Origin: CAVSRC01 sp963781775
GTDB taxonomy: Bacteria > Pseudomonadota > Alphaproteobacteria > Rhizobiales > Kaistiaceae
Direction: 5' to 3'
DNA length: 64,000 nucleotides
NCBI GenBank assembly: GCA_963781775.1
Contig: CAWAHE010000031.1
Span: 6,621-70,620, forward strand
This document shows, in pieces, positions 9,004-17,507 of the stretch. The notes beneath the pieces are model-generated. The model saw nothing but the letters and a program-made list of their open reading frames with translations, was not told the DNA's origin and searched no databases. The first letter of the stretch is position 1. Each line of letters starts with the position of its first letter. The translations under genes were made by a program, and so were the position numbers.

Positions 9004-9738
9004 ATGTCACTCTGGGCAAGACACAAGATCCTCGAGACCAACGCGATCTACATGCTGATCGGGGCGTTGATCGTCATCTCCATTGGTGGCCTGGTCGAGA
9101 TCGTACCGCTATTCTACCTGAAGAACACCATCGAGACGGTCGACGGCGTGCGTCCCTACACGCCGCTGGAGCTCGCCGGACGCGACATCTACGTTCGGGA
9201 AGGCTGCTATCTCTGCCACTCGCAAATGATCCGTCCACTCCGCGACGAGGTCGAGCGCTACGGCCACTATTCGCTGGCGGCCGAGTCCATGTTCGACCGG
9301 CCCTTCCAGTGGGGTTCGAAGCGCACCGGACCGGACCTCGCTCGCGTCGGCGGCAAGTATTCCGACGCCTGGCATCGCGATCACCTGCGCGATCCCCGCT
9401 CGGTGGTGCCAGGTTCGATCATGCCTGCCTACGGGTTCCTCGAGCGGAACGATCTCGACTTCACGCACATCGCCCAGAACCTGCAGGTGCAGGCCGATCT
9501 GGGAGTGCCCTACACCGAGGCCGACATCGTCGCCGCTGTCGCCGACGTCCGTGACCAGGACACAGACGATTCTCCGAACGCCGACGCACTGCTCGGGCGC
9601 TATCCGAAGGCGAACATTCGTGACTTCGACGCGAGTCCGGGCCGCGTGACCGAAGCCGATGCCCTGATTGCCTATCTGCAAATGCTCGGCACGCAGGTCG
9701 ACTTCAAACTCTACGACGACAAAGCCAACATCCGCTGA
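9004..9738 (+). CDS. ccoO: cbb3-type cytochrome c oxidase subunit II (CcoO)
   Basis: Membrane-anchored monoheme c-type cytochrome that passes electrons within the cbb3 oxidase. Its 244 residues have one N-terminal membrane segment (IYMLIGALIVISIGGLVEIVP) and a single heme-c site, EGCYLCHSQMIRPLRDE; the distal Met ligand is probably in GSIMPAYGFLE. Length and motif order are typical. It lies between ccoN and ccoQ in the same transcript. Confidence 0.95.
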   Translation: MSLWARHKILETNAIYMLIGALIVISIGGLVEIVPLFYLKNTIETVDGVRPYTPLELAGRDIYVREGCYLCHSQMIRPLRDEVERYGHYSLAAESMFDRPFQWGSKRTGPDLARVGGKYSDAWHRDHLRDPRSVVPGSIMPAYGFLERNDLDFTHIAQNLQVQADLGVPYTEADIVAAVADVRDQDTDDSPNADALLGRYPKANIRDFDASPGRVTEADALIAYLQMLGTQVDFKLYDDKANIR

Positions 9739-9751
9739 AGGGGGCTCTCAC

Positions 9752-9904
9752 GTGGATACCTACAACGCCGTGGCGCACTTCGCCCAGTCATGGGGGTTGC
9801 TCTACTTCTTCGTGGTTTTCTGCGCCGTGGTGATTTTCGTCATGCGGCCTTCCGGCAAGCGGGGCTACGACGAAGCCGCGCGCATGCCGCTGCGTGAGGA
9901 TTGA
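9752..9904 (+). CDS. ccoQ: cbb3-type cytochrome c oxidase subunit CcoQ
   Basis: Small accessory subunit that stabilises the cbb3 complex. The 50-residue protein starts MDTYNAVAHFAQSWG, has one membrane helix (LLYFFVVFCAVVIFVMRP) and a short charged cytoplasmic tail, as in other CcoQ/FixQ proteins. GTG 9752 with GGGGG about 10 bases upstream is the start; the longer open frame from 9668 runs inside ccoO. The final codons reach ccoP within a few bases. Confidence 0.88.
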   Translation: MDTYNAVAHFAQSWGLLYFFVVFCAVVIFVMRPSGKRGYDEAARMPLRED

Positions 9905-9906
9905 TC

Positions 9907-10785
9907 ATGGCCGATCACGAACAACCCAAGGTCGATGCCGTCACTGGCATTGTCACCACCGGACACGAATGGGACGGGATCACGGAGCTCAACCAGCCGC
10001 TGCCACGCTGGTGGCTGTGGATCTTCTACGCGACCATCGTTTTCGCGGTTGGCTACTGGATCGTCTATCCATCCTGGCCGCTGATCACCAATGCCGCCGG
10101 CGGCGTCTTCGGCTGGCACTCGCGCGAGGCGGTCGTCGAGGATCTCGATGCGCTGCGCGCCCAGCGCGGGCCAATGGTCGCCAAGCTTGCCAGCATGCCG
10201 CTCGATCAGGTCAAGGCCGATGCCGGACTGTTCGACTTCACCCTCGCCTATGGCCGCGCCGCGTTCGGCGACAACTGCGCGCCCTGTCATGGACCGGGCG
10301 GCGGCGGCGCCAAGGGCTATCCCAACCTGATCGACGACGATTGGCTGTGGGGCGGCTCGCTCGATGCCATCCAGCAAACTATCAGCCACGGCGTCCGCAA
10401 CGAGAACGCTGACAGCCGGCAGAGCGCGATGCCGGCCTTCGGCCGCGACGGCATCCTGACAGCAGCCCAAATTCACGAGGTTGCGTACTATGTCCGCTCT
10501 CTCTCCGGCCTCGAGGTGCCGAAGACCGCTGATCTCGCCGCGGGCAAGCAGATCTTCGCCGACAATTGCGCCTCCTGTCACGGAGAGGACGCCAAGGGCA
10601 ATCGCGAATTCGGCGCGCCGAACCTCACGGATTCCGTGTGGCTCTACGGCTCCGACATGGCCGATCTCGTCACCACGATCACCAATGCCCGCAACAGTTC
10701 CATGCCGGACTGGGGCGCGCGTCTCGACCCGACGACCATCAAGGCGCTGGCGGTCTACGTTCACTCCCTCGGCGGCGGCGAATAG
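9907..10785 (+). CDS. ccoP: cbb3-type cytochrome c oxidase subunit III (CcoP)
   Basis: Diheme c-type cytochrome that takes electrons from soluble cytochrome c for the cbb3 oxidase. It has the conserved N-terminal HEWDGITELNQPLPRWW, a membrane helix (LWIFYATIVFAVGYWIVYP), then two cytochrome c domains with heme sites CAPCHGPGG and CASCHGEDAKGN. The start is taken at ATG 9907; TTG 9901 in the same frame overlaps the ccoQ stop. At 292 residues it is normal length. It ends only 2 bases from the convergent hydrolase gene, leaving no room for a separate terminator. Confidence 0.95.
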   Translation: MADHEQPKVDAVTGIVTTGHEWDGITELNQPLPRWWLWIFYATIVFAVGYWIVYPSWPLITNAAGGVFGWHSREAVVEDLDALRAQRGPMVAKLASMPLDQVKADAGLFDFTLAYGRAAFGDNCAPCHGPGGGGAKGYPNLIDDDWLWGGSLDAIQQTISHGVRNENADSRQSAMPAFGRDGILTAAQIHEVAYYVRSLSGLEVPKTADLAAGKQIFADNCASCHGEDAKGNREFGAPNLTDSVWLYGSDMADLVTTITNARNSSMPDWGARLDPTTIKALAVYVHSLGGGE

Positions 10786-10787
10786 CT

Positions 10788-11930
10788 CTAGTCGTGAACG
10801 ACACGGGCTAGGAAGTCTCTGACGTCCTCGTCATACGTCGCAGGGTCCATGTTCCAGGAGCGCACGTGGGTCGCGCCGGGCACTTTGACGAGCGTCACAA
10901 TGTCCGGCCGCGCCTTGGCCAGCGCCTCGCTGGTGCGGATGCTCACCAGCCGGTCGGCCTCGCCGTGAAAGACGAGCAGCGGCACCTTGAGGTCGGCGGC
11001 ATGGGCGAGGTAGTCGCGGGCGGCCCATGAGAAATGGAAGCGATAGGCCGCAAGCGCCTTGCCGAGCCAGGTGAGCGGCGCGGGAACGTGAAGCAGTTCG
11101 GCGGCAAAATCCACAGTGTCGCCGAAGTCGAGCATCGGCGCATCGAGGATCGCACCGCTGACCACATCGGCCTGGTCCGAGCGCAGCAGGAAATTGACCG
11201 TGATGCCGCCGCCCATGCTGTATCCGACGAGCACGATCTTCTGCGCCCCCTCGCTCACTGCGTAGCGGACCGCTGCATCCAGGTCGCGCCACTCGGTCTC
11301 GCCATAGTCGTAGAAGCCATCGGCGGACCGTGGCGCTCCGGCGTCATTGCGGTACTGGATCACCATGGCGGGAAGCCCGGCGTCGACGATCGGCGGCAGG
11401 ATGCGCAGCCCCTCGGCACGCGACGCGCCAACGCCGTGCACGACAATGGCCCAGGTCGCCAAGCGTCCGGGAAGACGCCAAGCCTTCAAGGGCCCGAGTT
11501 CGGAGGGAAACGACACCTCTTCGTAGGGTAGCCCCAAAGCGGCCATCGGGTCCCCATCATAGTAGTTGGCGTCAAGGCGTACGGCGTCGCCCGGATTGAA
11601 AACGCCGTGGCGCGGCGAAAAGGCCCGCTCGACCGACTTGTCGTGAAGTTTGACGATTTCGCCAACCTGCCCGTAGGCGGAATCCGACAGCAGATCCCAC
11701 AGCCCCGGCTGCCGCCAGTCGCCGTACGCCAGGTCGCTGAGATCGGTCGTATCCAGCATCACCGAACGCCCATCGACGGCGCCGATCACCAGATCGTCGA
11801 CGTGCTGGCGCGGCACAGCCAGCGCACCCGCCTCCAGCTTGTCCGACAGCGTCCAGGCGGCGGCGCCAAGGGCGGCCAGAAGCAGCAGGAGCAGTGCGCC
11901 AGCGGCTATTCCCCAACGTTTTGCCGTCAT
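10788..11930 (-). CDS. Membrane-anchored alpha/beta hydrolase
   Basis: Predicted serine hydrolase of 380 residues tethered by one N-terminal hydrophobic segment (IAAGALLLLLLAALGAAAWTL), so its catalytic part is probably periplasmic. The alpha/beta hydrolase pattern is visible: oxyanion region IVVHGVGASRAEG, nucleophile elbow GYSMGGG, acid residue in FHGEADRLV and His in GATHVRSW. It resembles the Bem46/FrsA-like group of extracellular hydrolases. Substrate is unknown. It is convergent with ccoP and divergent from ccoG; the FNR/FixK box at 11958 lies in its upstream region and could affect it too. Confidence 0.75.
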   Translation of the reverse strand: MTAKRWGIAAGALLLLLLAALGAAAWTLSDKLEAGALAVPRQHVDDLVIGAVDGRSVMLDTTDLSDLAYGDWRQPGLWDLLSDSAYGQVGEIVKLHDKSVERAFSPRHGVFNPGDAVRLDANYYDGDPMAALGLPYEEVSFPSELGPLKAWRLPGRLATWAIVVHGVGASRAEGLRILPPIVDAGLPAMVIQYRNDAGAPRSADGFYDYGETEWRDLDAAVRYAVSEGAQKIVLVGYSMGGGITVNFLLRSDQADVVSGAILDAPMLDFGDTVDFAAELLHVPAPLTWLGKALAAYRFHFSWAARDYLAHAADLKVPLLVFHGEADRLVSIRTSEALAKARPDIVTLVKVPGATHVRSWNMDPATYDEDVRDFLARVVHD

Positions 11931-11957
11931 CTCGTCCGCCTCGTCGTCATGGGCCGA

Positions 11958-11971
11958 TTGATACAGGTCAA
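11958..11971. promoter_or_regulatory. FNR/FixK-type box upstream of ccoG
   Basis: TTGATACAGGTCAA has the same TTGAT-N4-GTCAA form as the box before ccoN. It lies 57 bases upstream of the ccoG start and 27 bases upstream of the divergent hydrolase start. It would tie the assembly genes to the same low-oxygen control as the structural genes. Confidence 0.78.
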
Positions 11972-12028
11972 GGCCCGGGGCACTACTCGGTCTACCCTCC
12001 CGGCAACCTCCGGAGCGCTCCGAGAATC

Positions 12029-13486
12029 ATGAACATTGTGGCCCAAAAAACCCCCGGACCGGAGGACGACGACCAGCCGTTTTACGAGCCGCACCACAAG
12101 GTCTACCCGCAAAGCGTTCACGGTGTCTTCCGCCGCGCCAAGTGGCTGGTGTTGATCGTCACCCTCGGCATCTACTACTTCACGCCGTTCATCCGCTGGG
12201 ATCGCGGGCCGGGCGCGCCCAGCCAGGCCGTGCTTCTCGACCTGCCCAACCGGCGCTTCTATTTCTTCTTCATCGAGATCTGGCCACAGGAGGTTTACTA
12301 CTTCACCGGCCTGCTCGTGCTGGCCGCCCTGGCGCTGTTCCTCATGAATGCGGTCGCCGGCCGCATCTGGTGCGGTTATCTCTGCCCGCAAACCGTGTGG
12401 ACCGACCTGTTCCTTGCCATTGAGCGGTGGACGGAAGGTGACCGCCGCGAGCGCATGAAGAATGACGAAGGCCGATGGACGGCGAGCCTCGTCGCCCGCA
12501 AGTCGCTCAAGCATTTTCTCTGGCTGATGGCCGCCTGGTGGACGGGCGGCGCCTGGGTGCTCTATTTCGCCGATGCCCCGACGCTGGTCCACGATCTGGC
12601 GACGCTGCAGGCGCCGCTGATCGCTTACATCTGGATCGGCATCCTCACCTTCACGACCTATTCGCTCGCCGGCTACATGCGCGAGCAGGTCTGTCTCTAC
12701 ATGTGCCCGTGGCCGCGCATCCAGGCGGCGCTGACCGACGAGGACGCCTTCAACGTCAGCTACCGGTTCGACCGCGGCGACCCGCGCATGTCCGTCAAGA
12801 AGAGTGCGGCGGCGCACGCCCGCGGCGAGCCGGCAGGCGACTGCATCGACTGTTACCAGTGCGTCGCGGTGTGTCCGACCGGCGTCGACATCCGCGACGG
12901 CCCCAATCTCGGCTGCATCCAGTGCGGGCTGTGCATCGACGCCTGCGACACCGTGATGACCAAGCTCAACCGCCCGACGCGGCTGATCGCCTATGACACG
13001 GACCAGAACATCCGAGCCCGAATGGATGGCGGTCCGACCACGGCGCGCATCGTGCGGCCGCGCACCCTGCTCTACTCGGCCATCATTCTGGCGGTCGGCG
13101 CCCTCATGGTCTTCGGCCTGACGACCCGCGCGACGACGAACATCAGCGTGATCCACGACCGCAATCCGGAATATGTCGTGCTCTCGGACGGCGGCGTTCG
13201 CAACGCCTATACGCTGCGCATTCTGAACAAGCATACCGACACCCGCAGCTTCGCCATTTCGACCGATCTTGCGGGGGCCACGCTCGATGTCGTCGGGGCC
13301 GAGGCGGTCGATGGCGCTCAGGTCGCAGAGGTCGGACCGGACCAGTCGCGCGAACTGCGCGCCATCGTCAGCCTCGACCACAGCGCGGTCGACAGCCAGC
13401 CGATCCGCTTCACGATCACCGACAAGGCCAACGGCAGCATCGCCACGGCGCTCGACAATTTCCGTGGCCCGGGAGGGGCAAAATGA
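12029..13486 (+). CDS. ccoG: Cytochrome c oxidase accessory protein CcoG (FixG)
   Basis: Polyferredoxin-like membrane protein required for cbb3 oxidase assembly, linked to copper delivery. The 485 residues begin with several membrane helices (around WLVLIVTLGIYYFTPFIRW), carry the conserved GRIWCGYLCPQTVWTDLF, and then two 4Fe-4S clusters (CIDCYQCVAVCPTG and CIQCGLCIDACDTVM). A C-terminal immunoglobulin-like FixG domain follows (VVLSDGGVRNAYTLRILNK). ATG 12029 is used because it gives the conserved N-terminus (QPFYEPHHKVYPQSV); the frame is open further upstream but without a good start. It overlaps ccoH by an ATGA. Confidence 0.93.
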   Translation: MNIVAQKTPGPEDDDQPFYEPHHKVYPQSVHGVFRRAKWLVLIVTLGIYYFTPFIRWDRGPGAPSQAVLLDLPNRRFYFFFIEIWPQEVYYFTGLLVLAALALFLMNAVAGRIWCGYLCPQTVWTDLFLAIERWTEGDRRERMKNDEGRWTASLVARKSLKHFLWLMAAWWTGGAWVLYFADAPTLVHDLATLQAPLIAYIWIGILTFTTYSLAGYMREQVCLYMCPWPRIQAALTDEDAFNVSYRFDRGDPRMSVKKSAAAHARGEPAGDCIDCYQCVAVCPTGVDIRDGPNLGCIQCGLCIDACDTVMTKLNRPTRLIAYDTDQNIRARMDGGPTTARIVRPRTLLYSAIILAVGALMVFGLTTRATTNISVIHDRNPEYVVLSDGGVRNAYTLRILNKHTDTRSFAISTDLAGATLDVVGAEAVDGAQVAEVGPDQSRELRAIVSLDHSAVDSQPIRFTITDKANGSIATALDNFRGPGGAK

Positions 13487-13992
13487 ACCTGCGCGCGCCG
13501 AACCTCCACTTCGCGCCAGCCCGGCCGCTGACCGGCCGCCGGGTTCTGGCAATGCTCATCGCCTTCTTCGGCGTGGTGATGGTGGTCAACTTCGCGATGG
13601 TGAAGGCCGCGATCTCGACCTTCGGCGGGGTCGACACGCCAAGCTCCTACGAGGCCGGCCGCATGTACAAGACCGAGGAGGCCAGAGCCGCCGCGCAAGC
13701 CTCCCGCGACTGGCAGGTGAGCGAGCACCTTTCGCCGAGCGGCGACAGCCAGGTGCTATCGGTCGGCATCCGTGATGAACGTGGGGCCCCGGTTACGGGC
13801 GTTGATCTTCAGGCGATCCTCGCCCACCCGATCGATGAACGGCGCGACGTCGAAATTGCGCTGGCCGAAGCCGGCCCTGGAGATTTCCGCGGTCGGGCGG
13901 TGGTTTCACCGGGCGTCTGGCAACTCGACCTGATCGTCAGCCGCCACGGCGAACAGCTCTTCCGTTCTCGGAACCGCATCATCGTACCATGA
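13483..13992 (+). CDS. ccoH: FixH family protein (CcoH)
   Basis: Small membrane-anchored protein needed for cbb3 oxidase assembly. The 169 residues have one N-terminal helix (VLAMLIAFFGVVMVVNFAMV) followed by the conserved periplasmic domain with YEAGRMYKTEEARAAAQ and the C-terminal GVWQLDLIVSRHGEQLFRS. Both ends overlap neighbours (ATGA with ccoG, ATGA with ccoI), typical of the fixGHIS operon. Confidence 0.9.
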   Translation: MNLRAPNLHFAPARPLTGRRVLAMLIAFFGVVMVVNFAMVKAAISTFGGVDTPSSYEAGRMYKTEEARAAAQASRDWQVSEHLSPSGDSQVLSVGIRDERGAPVTGVDLQAILAHPIDERRDVEIALAEAGPGDFRGRAVVSPGVWQLDLIVSRHGEQLFRSRNRIIVP

Positions 13993-16247
13993 CCGCCGCG
14001 TGCTGCCCTCCGGCCGAATTGGCGCTCCGCGAAACGACGACGGGCGCGATCGATGTTGGCGGCTACGTCCAGTCGAGCGGCGACGGCATCTGCCACCTCG
14101 ACCTCGCCGTCGACGGAATACACTGCGCCAGTTGCATTCGCGCCATCGAGGGCGGCCTCGCCGGCATCCCGGGCGTCACCGGAGTGCGGGTGAACTACAC
14201 GCTGCGGCGCGTCGGGATCGACTGGCGCGACGGCGATATCGACCCGTCTCTCCTGATCGGCCGCCTCGACGCGCTCGGCTATTCCGCACGCCCCTACCGG
14301 ATGCATCTGGCCGAAGCCGATGCCGCGCGCGAGATGAAACGGCTCCTGCGCGCGCTCGCGGTCTCCGGGTTCGCGGCGATGAACATCATGCTGCTCTCGG
14401 TCTCGGTTTGGGCCGGCAACGGCGCCGACATCGCGCCGGCGACGCGCGATTTCTTCCACTGGTTCTCCGCCCTGATCGCCCTGCCGGCCGCTGCCTATGC
14501 CGGCCTGCCATTCTTCGAAAATGCGTGGCGGGCGCTGAAGGCGCGCCGTCTCAACATGGACGTGCCGATCTCGCTGGGCGTCCTGATGGCGCTCGGCATG
14601 TCTCTCTACGAGACCATGATTTCGGCCCGCGACGTCTATTTCGACAGCGCCATCATGCTGTTGTTCTTCCTGCTTGCCGGCCGCACGCTCGACCTCGCCA
14701 TGCGGCGCAAAACCCGGGCGCTCGCCGGTAATCTCGCCGCGCTCAAGGCGGATACGGCCGCGCGCATGGATGCGGACGGAACGCTTCACACCATCCCGGC
14801 CGCCGCCGTCGAAGTGGGCGATATGATCCTGGTGCGGCCGGGCGAACGCATCGCCGCCGACGGCAGGATCGTCACCGGCGCGTCGGCGGTCGACCAGAGC
14901 CTCGTCACCGGCGAAACCGCGCCGAAGCCGGTTGGTGCCGGCGACATCGTCTATGCCGGTTCGCTCAACCAAGGTGGCACGCTGACCATTGCCGTCACCG
15001 CCCCGGACGGAGGGTCGCTGATCGACGAGGTACAGAAGCTCCTCGACAAGGCGACCGAGGCGCGGTCTCGGCGCGTGCGGATCGCCGATCGCGCCGCGCA
15101 GTTCTACGCACCCTTCGTCCACGCAACGGCGGCGCTATCCGCGATCGGCTGGCTCGTCGCCGGTGGCGGCATCCATCAGGCGATCATGGTCGCGACGACG
15201 GTGCTCATCATCACCTGCCCGTGTGCGCTGGCGCTGGCGATACCCGCCGTGCAGGTCGCGGCTTCCGGCGCGCTCTTCCGCAAGGGCGTCTTCCTGAATG
15301 CCGGCGACGCCATCGAGCGGCTGGCCGAGATCGATACCGTCGTGTTCGACAAGACCGGCACGCTGACACTGCCCGACATCGGCGTGGATAACGCCGGCGA
15401 GATTCCGGCGCACCTTCTTTCCATTGCCGCGCGGCTTGCCTTGTCGAGCCGGCACCCGCTGGCGGTCGCGCTGTCCGCGCGGGCCAAAGGCTGGGCCGCC
15501 TATGGCGACGTTGAGGAGGAGCCCGGCCACGGGCTGCGCACCATCATCGATGGCGTCGAGACACGGCTTGGCAGCCCGGCCTTTTGCGGCATCGATGGTG
15601 TCGCAGGCGGTGGCGCCTCCGTTCTCGCCCTTCGGCATGGTGACGAGGTGGCGGTCATCCGCCTGACCCAGCGCCTGCGCCCCGACGCGGCTGCCACGGT
15701 GGCGGCGCTGAAGGCGCGCGGCCTGCGATGCCTGATCCTGTCCGGCGACCGCGAAGAGGCGGTGGCGCCGGTTGCCGCCGCCGTCGGCATCGACGATTTC
15801 GCCGGCGACCTGAAGCCGGCCGACAAGATTGCCCGGCTGGAGGCGCTTGCCGCGGCCGGTCACCGTGTCGCGTTCGTTGGCGACGGCCTGAACGACGCGC
15901 CATCGCTCGCCGCCGCGCATGTGTCGCTGTCGCCCATCAGCGCGGTCGATCTGGCGCAAGCGGAGGCCGACGCCGTGTTCCTGGGCGAACGCCTTGCGCC
16001 GGTGGTCGAGGCGGTCGAGATCGCCGTCCGCGCACGGCGGCTGATGACCCAGAACCTTTGGTTTGCGGCCGCCTACAACCTGTTTGCGGTGCCGCTCGCG
16101 ATCTTTGGACTGGTGACCCCGCTCATCGCCGCGGTGGCGATGTCCGCCTCGTCGCTGACGGTGACGCTAAACGCATTGCGTGCCCTGCCCCGCCGAACGC
16201 CGGCGGCGGAAGTTCCGCCGATGGCGCAATCTCCGGTGCCGGCATGA
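13989..16247 (+). CDS. ccoI: Copper-translocating P-type ATPase CcoI (FixI)
   Basis: P1B-type ATPase that exports copper for the CuB site of cbb3 oxidase. The 752-residue protein has an N-terminal metal-binding domain with CASC (GIHCASCIRAIEGG), the actuator loop TGETAPKPVG, the intramembrane CPC motif (ITCPCALALAIP), the phosphorylation site FDKTGTLTLP and the hinge VGDGLNDAPSLA. An extra Cys pair near the N-terminus (AACC) is common in this subgroup. The gene is embedded in the ccoGHIS operon, which is what separates it from the detoxifying CopA exporters. Confidence 0.94.
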   Translation: MTAACCPPAELALRETTTGAIDVGGYVQSSGDGICHLDLAVDGIHCASCIRAIEGGLAGIPGVTGVRVNYTLRRVGIDWRDGDIDPSLLIGRLDALGYSARPYRMHLAEADAAREMKRLLRALAVSGFAAMNIMLLSVSVWAGNGADIAPATRDFFHWFSALIALPAAAYAGLPFFENAWRALKARRLNMDVPISLGVLMALGMSLYETMISARDVYFDSAIMLLFFLLAGRTLDLAMRRKTRALAGNLAALKADTAARMDADGTLHTIPAAAVEVGDMILVRPGERIAADGRIVTGASAVDQSLVTGETAPKPVGAGDIVYAGSLNQGGTLTIAVTAPDGGSLIDEVQKLLDKATEARSRRVRIADRAAQFYAPFVHATAALSAIGWLVAGGGIHQAIMVATTVLIITCPCALALAIPAVQVAASGALFRKGVFLNAGDAIERLAEIDTVVFDKTGTLTLPDIGVDNAGEIPAHLLSIAARLALSSRHPLAVALSARAKGWAAYGDVEEEPGHGLRTIIDGVETRLGSPAFCGIDGVAGGGASVLALRHGDEVAVIRLTQRLRPDAAATVAALKARGLRCLILSGDREEAVAPVAAAVGIDDFAGDLKPADKIARLEALAAAGHRVAFVGDGLNDAPSLAAAHVSLSPISAVDLAQAEADAVFLGERLAPVVEAVEIAVRARRLMTQNLWFAAAYNLFAVPLAIFGLVTPLIAAVAMSASSLTVTLNALRALPRRTPAAEVPPMAQSPVPA

Positions 16248-16480
16248 CGGTGCTCGCCTATCTGGTGCCCATGGCGCTGCTTCTCGGCGCCGCGTGGCTG
16301 GCAACGTTCCTCTGGTCGCTGCACAGCGGACAGTACGAGGATCTGGAGGGCGCGGCCCTGCGTGTGCTCGACGACAGCGACATCGATGACACCGAAGAGG
16401 CGCACAGCAGCGCCCGCTCGCCGCTCAGTGGCCCGGCGGCGGCCCGTCGAGGACGAGAACGTCCTCCGTCGCGAAGCTGA
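16244..16480 (+). CDS. ccoS: cbb3-type cytochrome oxidase assembly protein CcoS (FixS)
   Basis: Small membrane protein that helps insert redox cofactors into cbb3 oxidase. The 78-residue product has one helix (LVPMALLLGAAWLATFLWSL) followed by the conserved FixS segment GQYEDLEGAALRVLDDSD. The family is usually 50-60 residues; here an extra Ser/Arg-rich tail extends it. The ATG overlaps the ccoI stop. The last 56 bases overlap the 3' end of the convergent ABC ATPase gene, so the long tail may be a result of losing an earlier stop. Confidence 0.88.
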   Translation: MTVLAYLVPMALLLGAAWLATFLWSLHSGQYEDLEGAALRVLDDSDIDDTEEAHSSARSPLSGPAAARRGRERPPSRS

Positions 16481-17498
16481 CCGTCACCGGCTCGCCCCGT
16501 GCGGGCGGCGGCGCGCCCGGGTTGTTGAACGTATCCAGCGAGATGGCGTTTTCCGCGAAGCGCACACGGATGCGCACCACTGCACCGAGGAAATTGACCT
16601 CGTCGATCTTGCCGGTCATGCGGTTGCGGCCTTCGCTCGCGCCGTCAAGCAGGATCGCCTCCGGCCTGAGCGCAATGGAGCGGACGTCGCCGGGTTTGGC
16701 GTCGACAACGCCGCGGGCGGTGGTGATCTCCTGGCCGTCGATGGCGACCTTGCCGCTAGCCGGATCGACGATGGTGCCGTCCAGGATGTTCAGCGTGCCG
16801 ACGAACGAAGCGACAAAGCGGGTGCGCGGGAAATTGTAGATCTCGAACGGCGTGCCGATCTGTTCGATGCGACCCTCGTTCATCACCACGATGCGATCGG
16901 ACATCGACAGCGCTTCTTCCTGATCGTGGGTGACGTAGATCGTGGTGATGCCAAGTTCGCGCTGCAATGCGCGGATTTCCTCGCGCAGCGACAGCCGGAT
17001 CTTGGCGTCGAGTGCCGATAGCGGCTCGTCGAGCAGCAGCACTTCTGGTCGGGCGGCGATGGCGCGGGCGAGGGCCACACGCTGCTGCTGGCCGCCGGAG
17101 AGCTGGTAGGGATAGCGGCCGCCGACATGCGGCAGCTTGATCATCGTCAGCATCTCCTCCACGCGGGCGGAGATCTCGGCGGCCGGTTTCTTTGCCACCT
17201 TGAGGCCGAAACCGATGTTGGCGGCGACCGTCATGTTGGGAAACAGGGCGTAGGATTGAAACACCATGCCGATGTTGCGCTGGTTAGGGCGCAGCTTGGT
17301 CACGTCCTTGCCGTCGATGCGGATGGCTCCAACGCTCGGCTCCTCGAAGCCCGCAACCATGCGCAGCGTCGTCGTCTTGCCACAGCCACTCGGGCCGAGG
17401 AACGAGACGAACTCCCCGCGGGCGACGTTGAGGTCGAAACCATGGACGACGGTGTGCGGCCCGTATTCCTTGCGGACGCCGTCGATCTCGAGAAACAT
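16425..17498 (-). CDS. ABC importer ATP-binding protein (iron/polyamine/phosphonate type)
   Basis: ATPase of a four-gene importer (binding protein, two permeases, ATPase on the minus strand). The 357 residues have Walker A FLGPSGCGKTTTLR, the Q-loop GMVFQSYALFPNMTV, signature LSGGQQQRVALARA, Walker B LLLDEPLSALDAKIR and a C-terminal TOBE domain (DVRSIALRPEAILL). It is of the PotA/FbpC/PhnT group, whose substrates include polyamines, ferric iron and 2-aminoethylphosphonate; which applies here cannot be read from the sequence. The gene lies 9 bases after the second permease. Confidence 0.85.
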   Translation of the reverse strand: MFLEIDGVRKEYGPHTVVHGFDLNVARGEFVSFLGPSGCGKTTTLRMVAGFEEPSVGAIRIDGKDVTKLRPNQRNIGMVFQSYALFPNMTVAANIGFGLKVAKKPAAEISARVEEMLTMIKLPHVGGRYPYQLSGGQQQRVALARAIAARPEVLLLDEPLSALDAKIRLSLREEIRALQRELGITTIYVTHDQEEALSMSDRIVVMNEGRIEQIGTPFEIYNFPRTRFVASFVGTLNILDGTIVDPASGKVAIDGQEITTARGVVDAKPGDVRSIALRPEAILLDGASEGRNRMTGKIDEVNFLGAVVRIRVRFAENAISLDTFNNPGAPPPARGEPVTVSFATEDVLVLDGPPPGH

Positions 17499-17507
17499 CC
17501 GCCGCTC

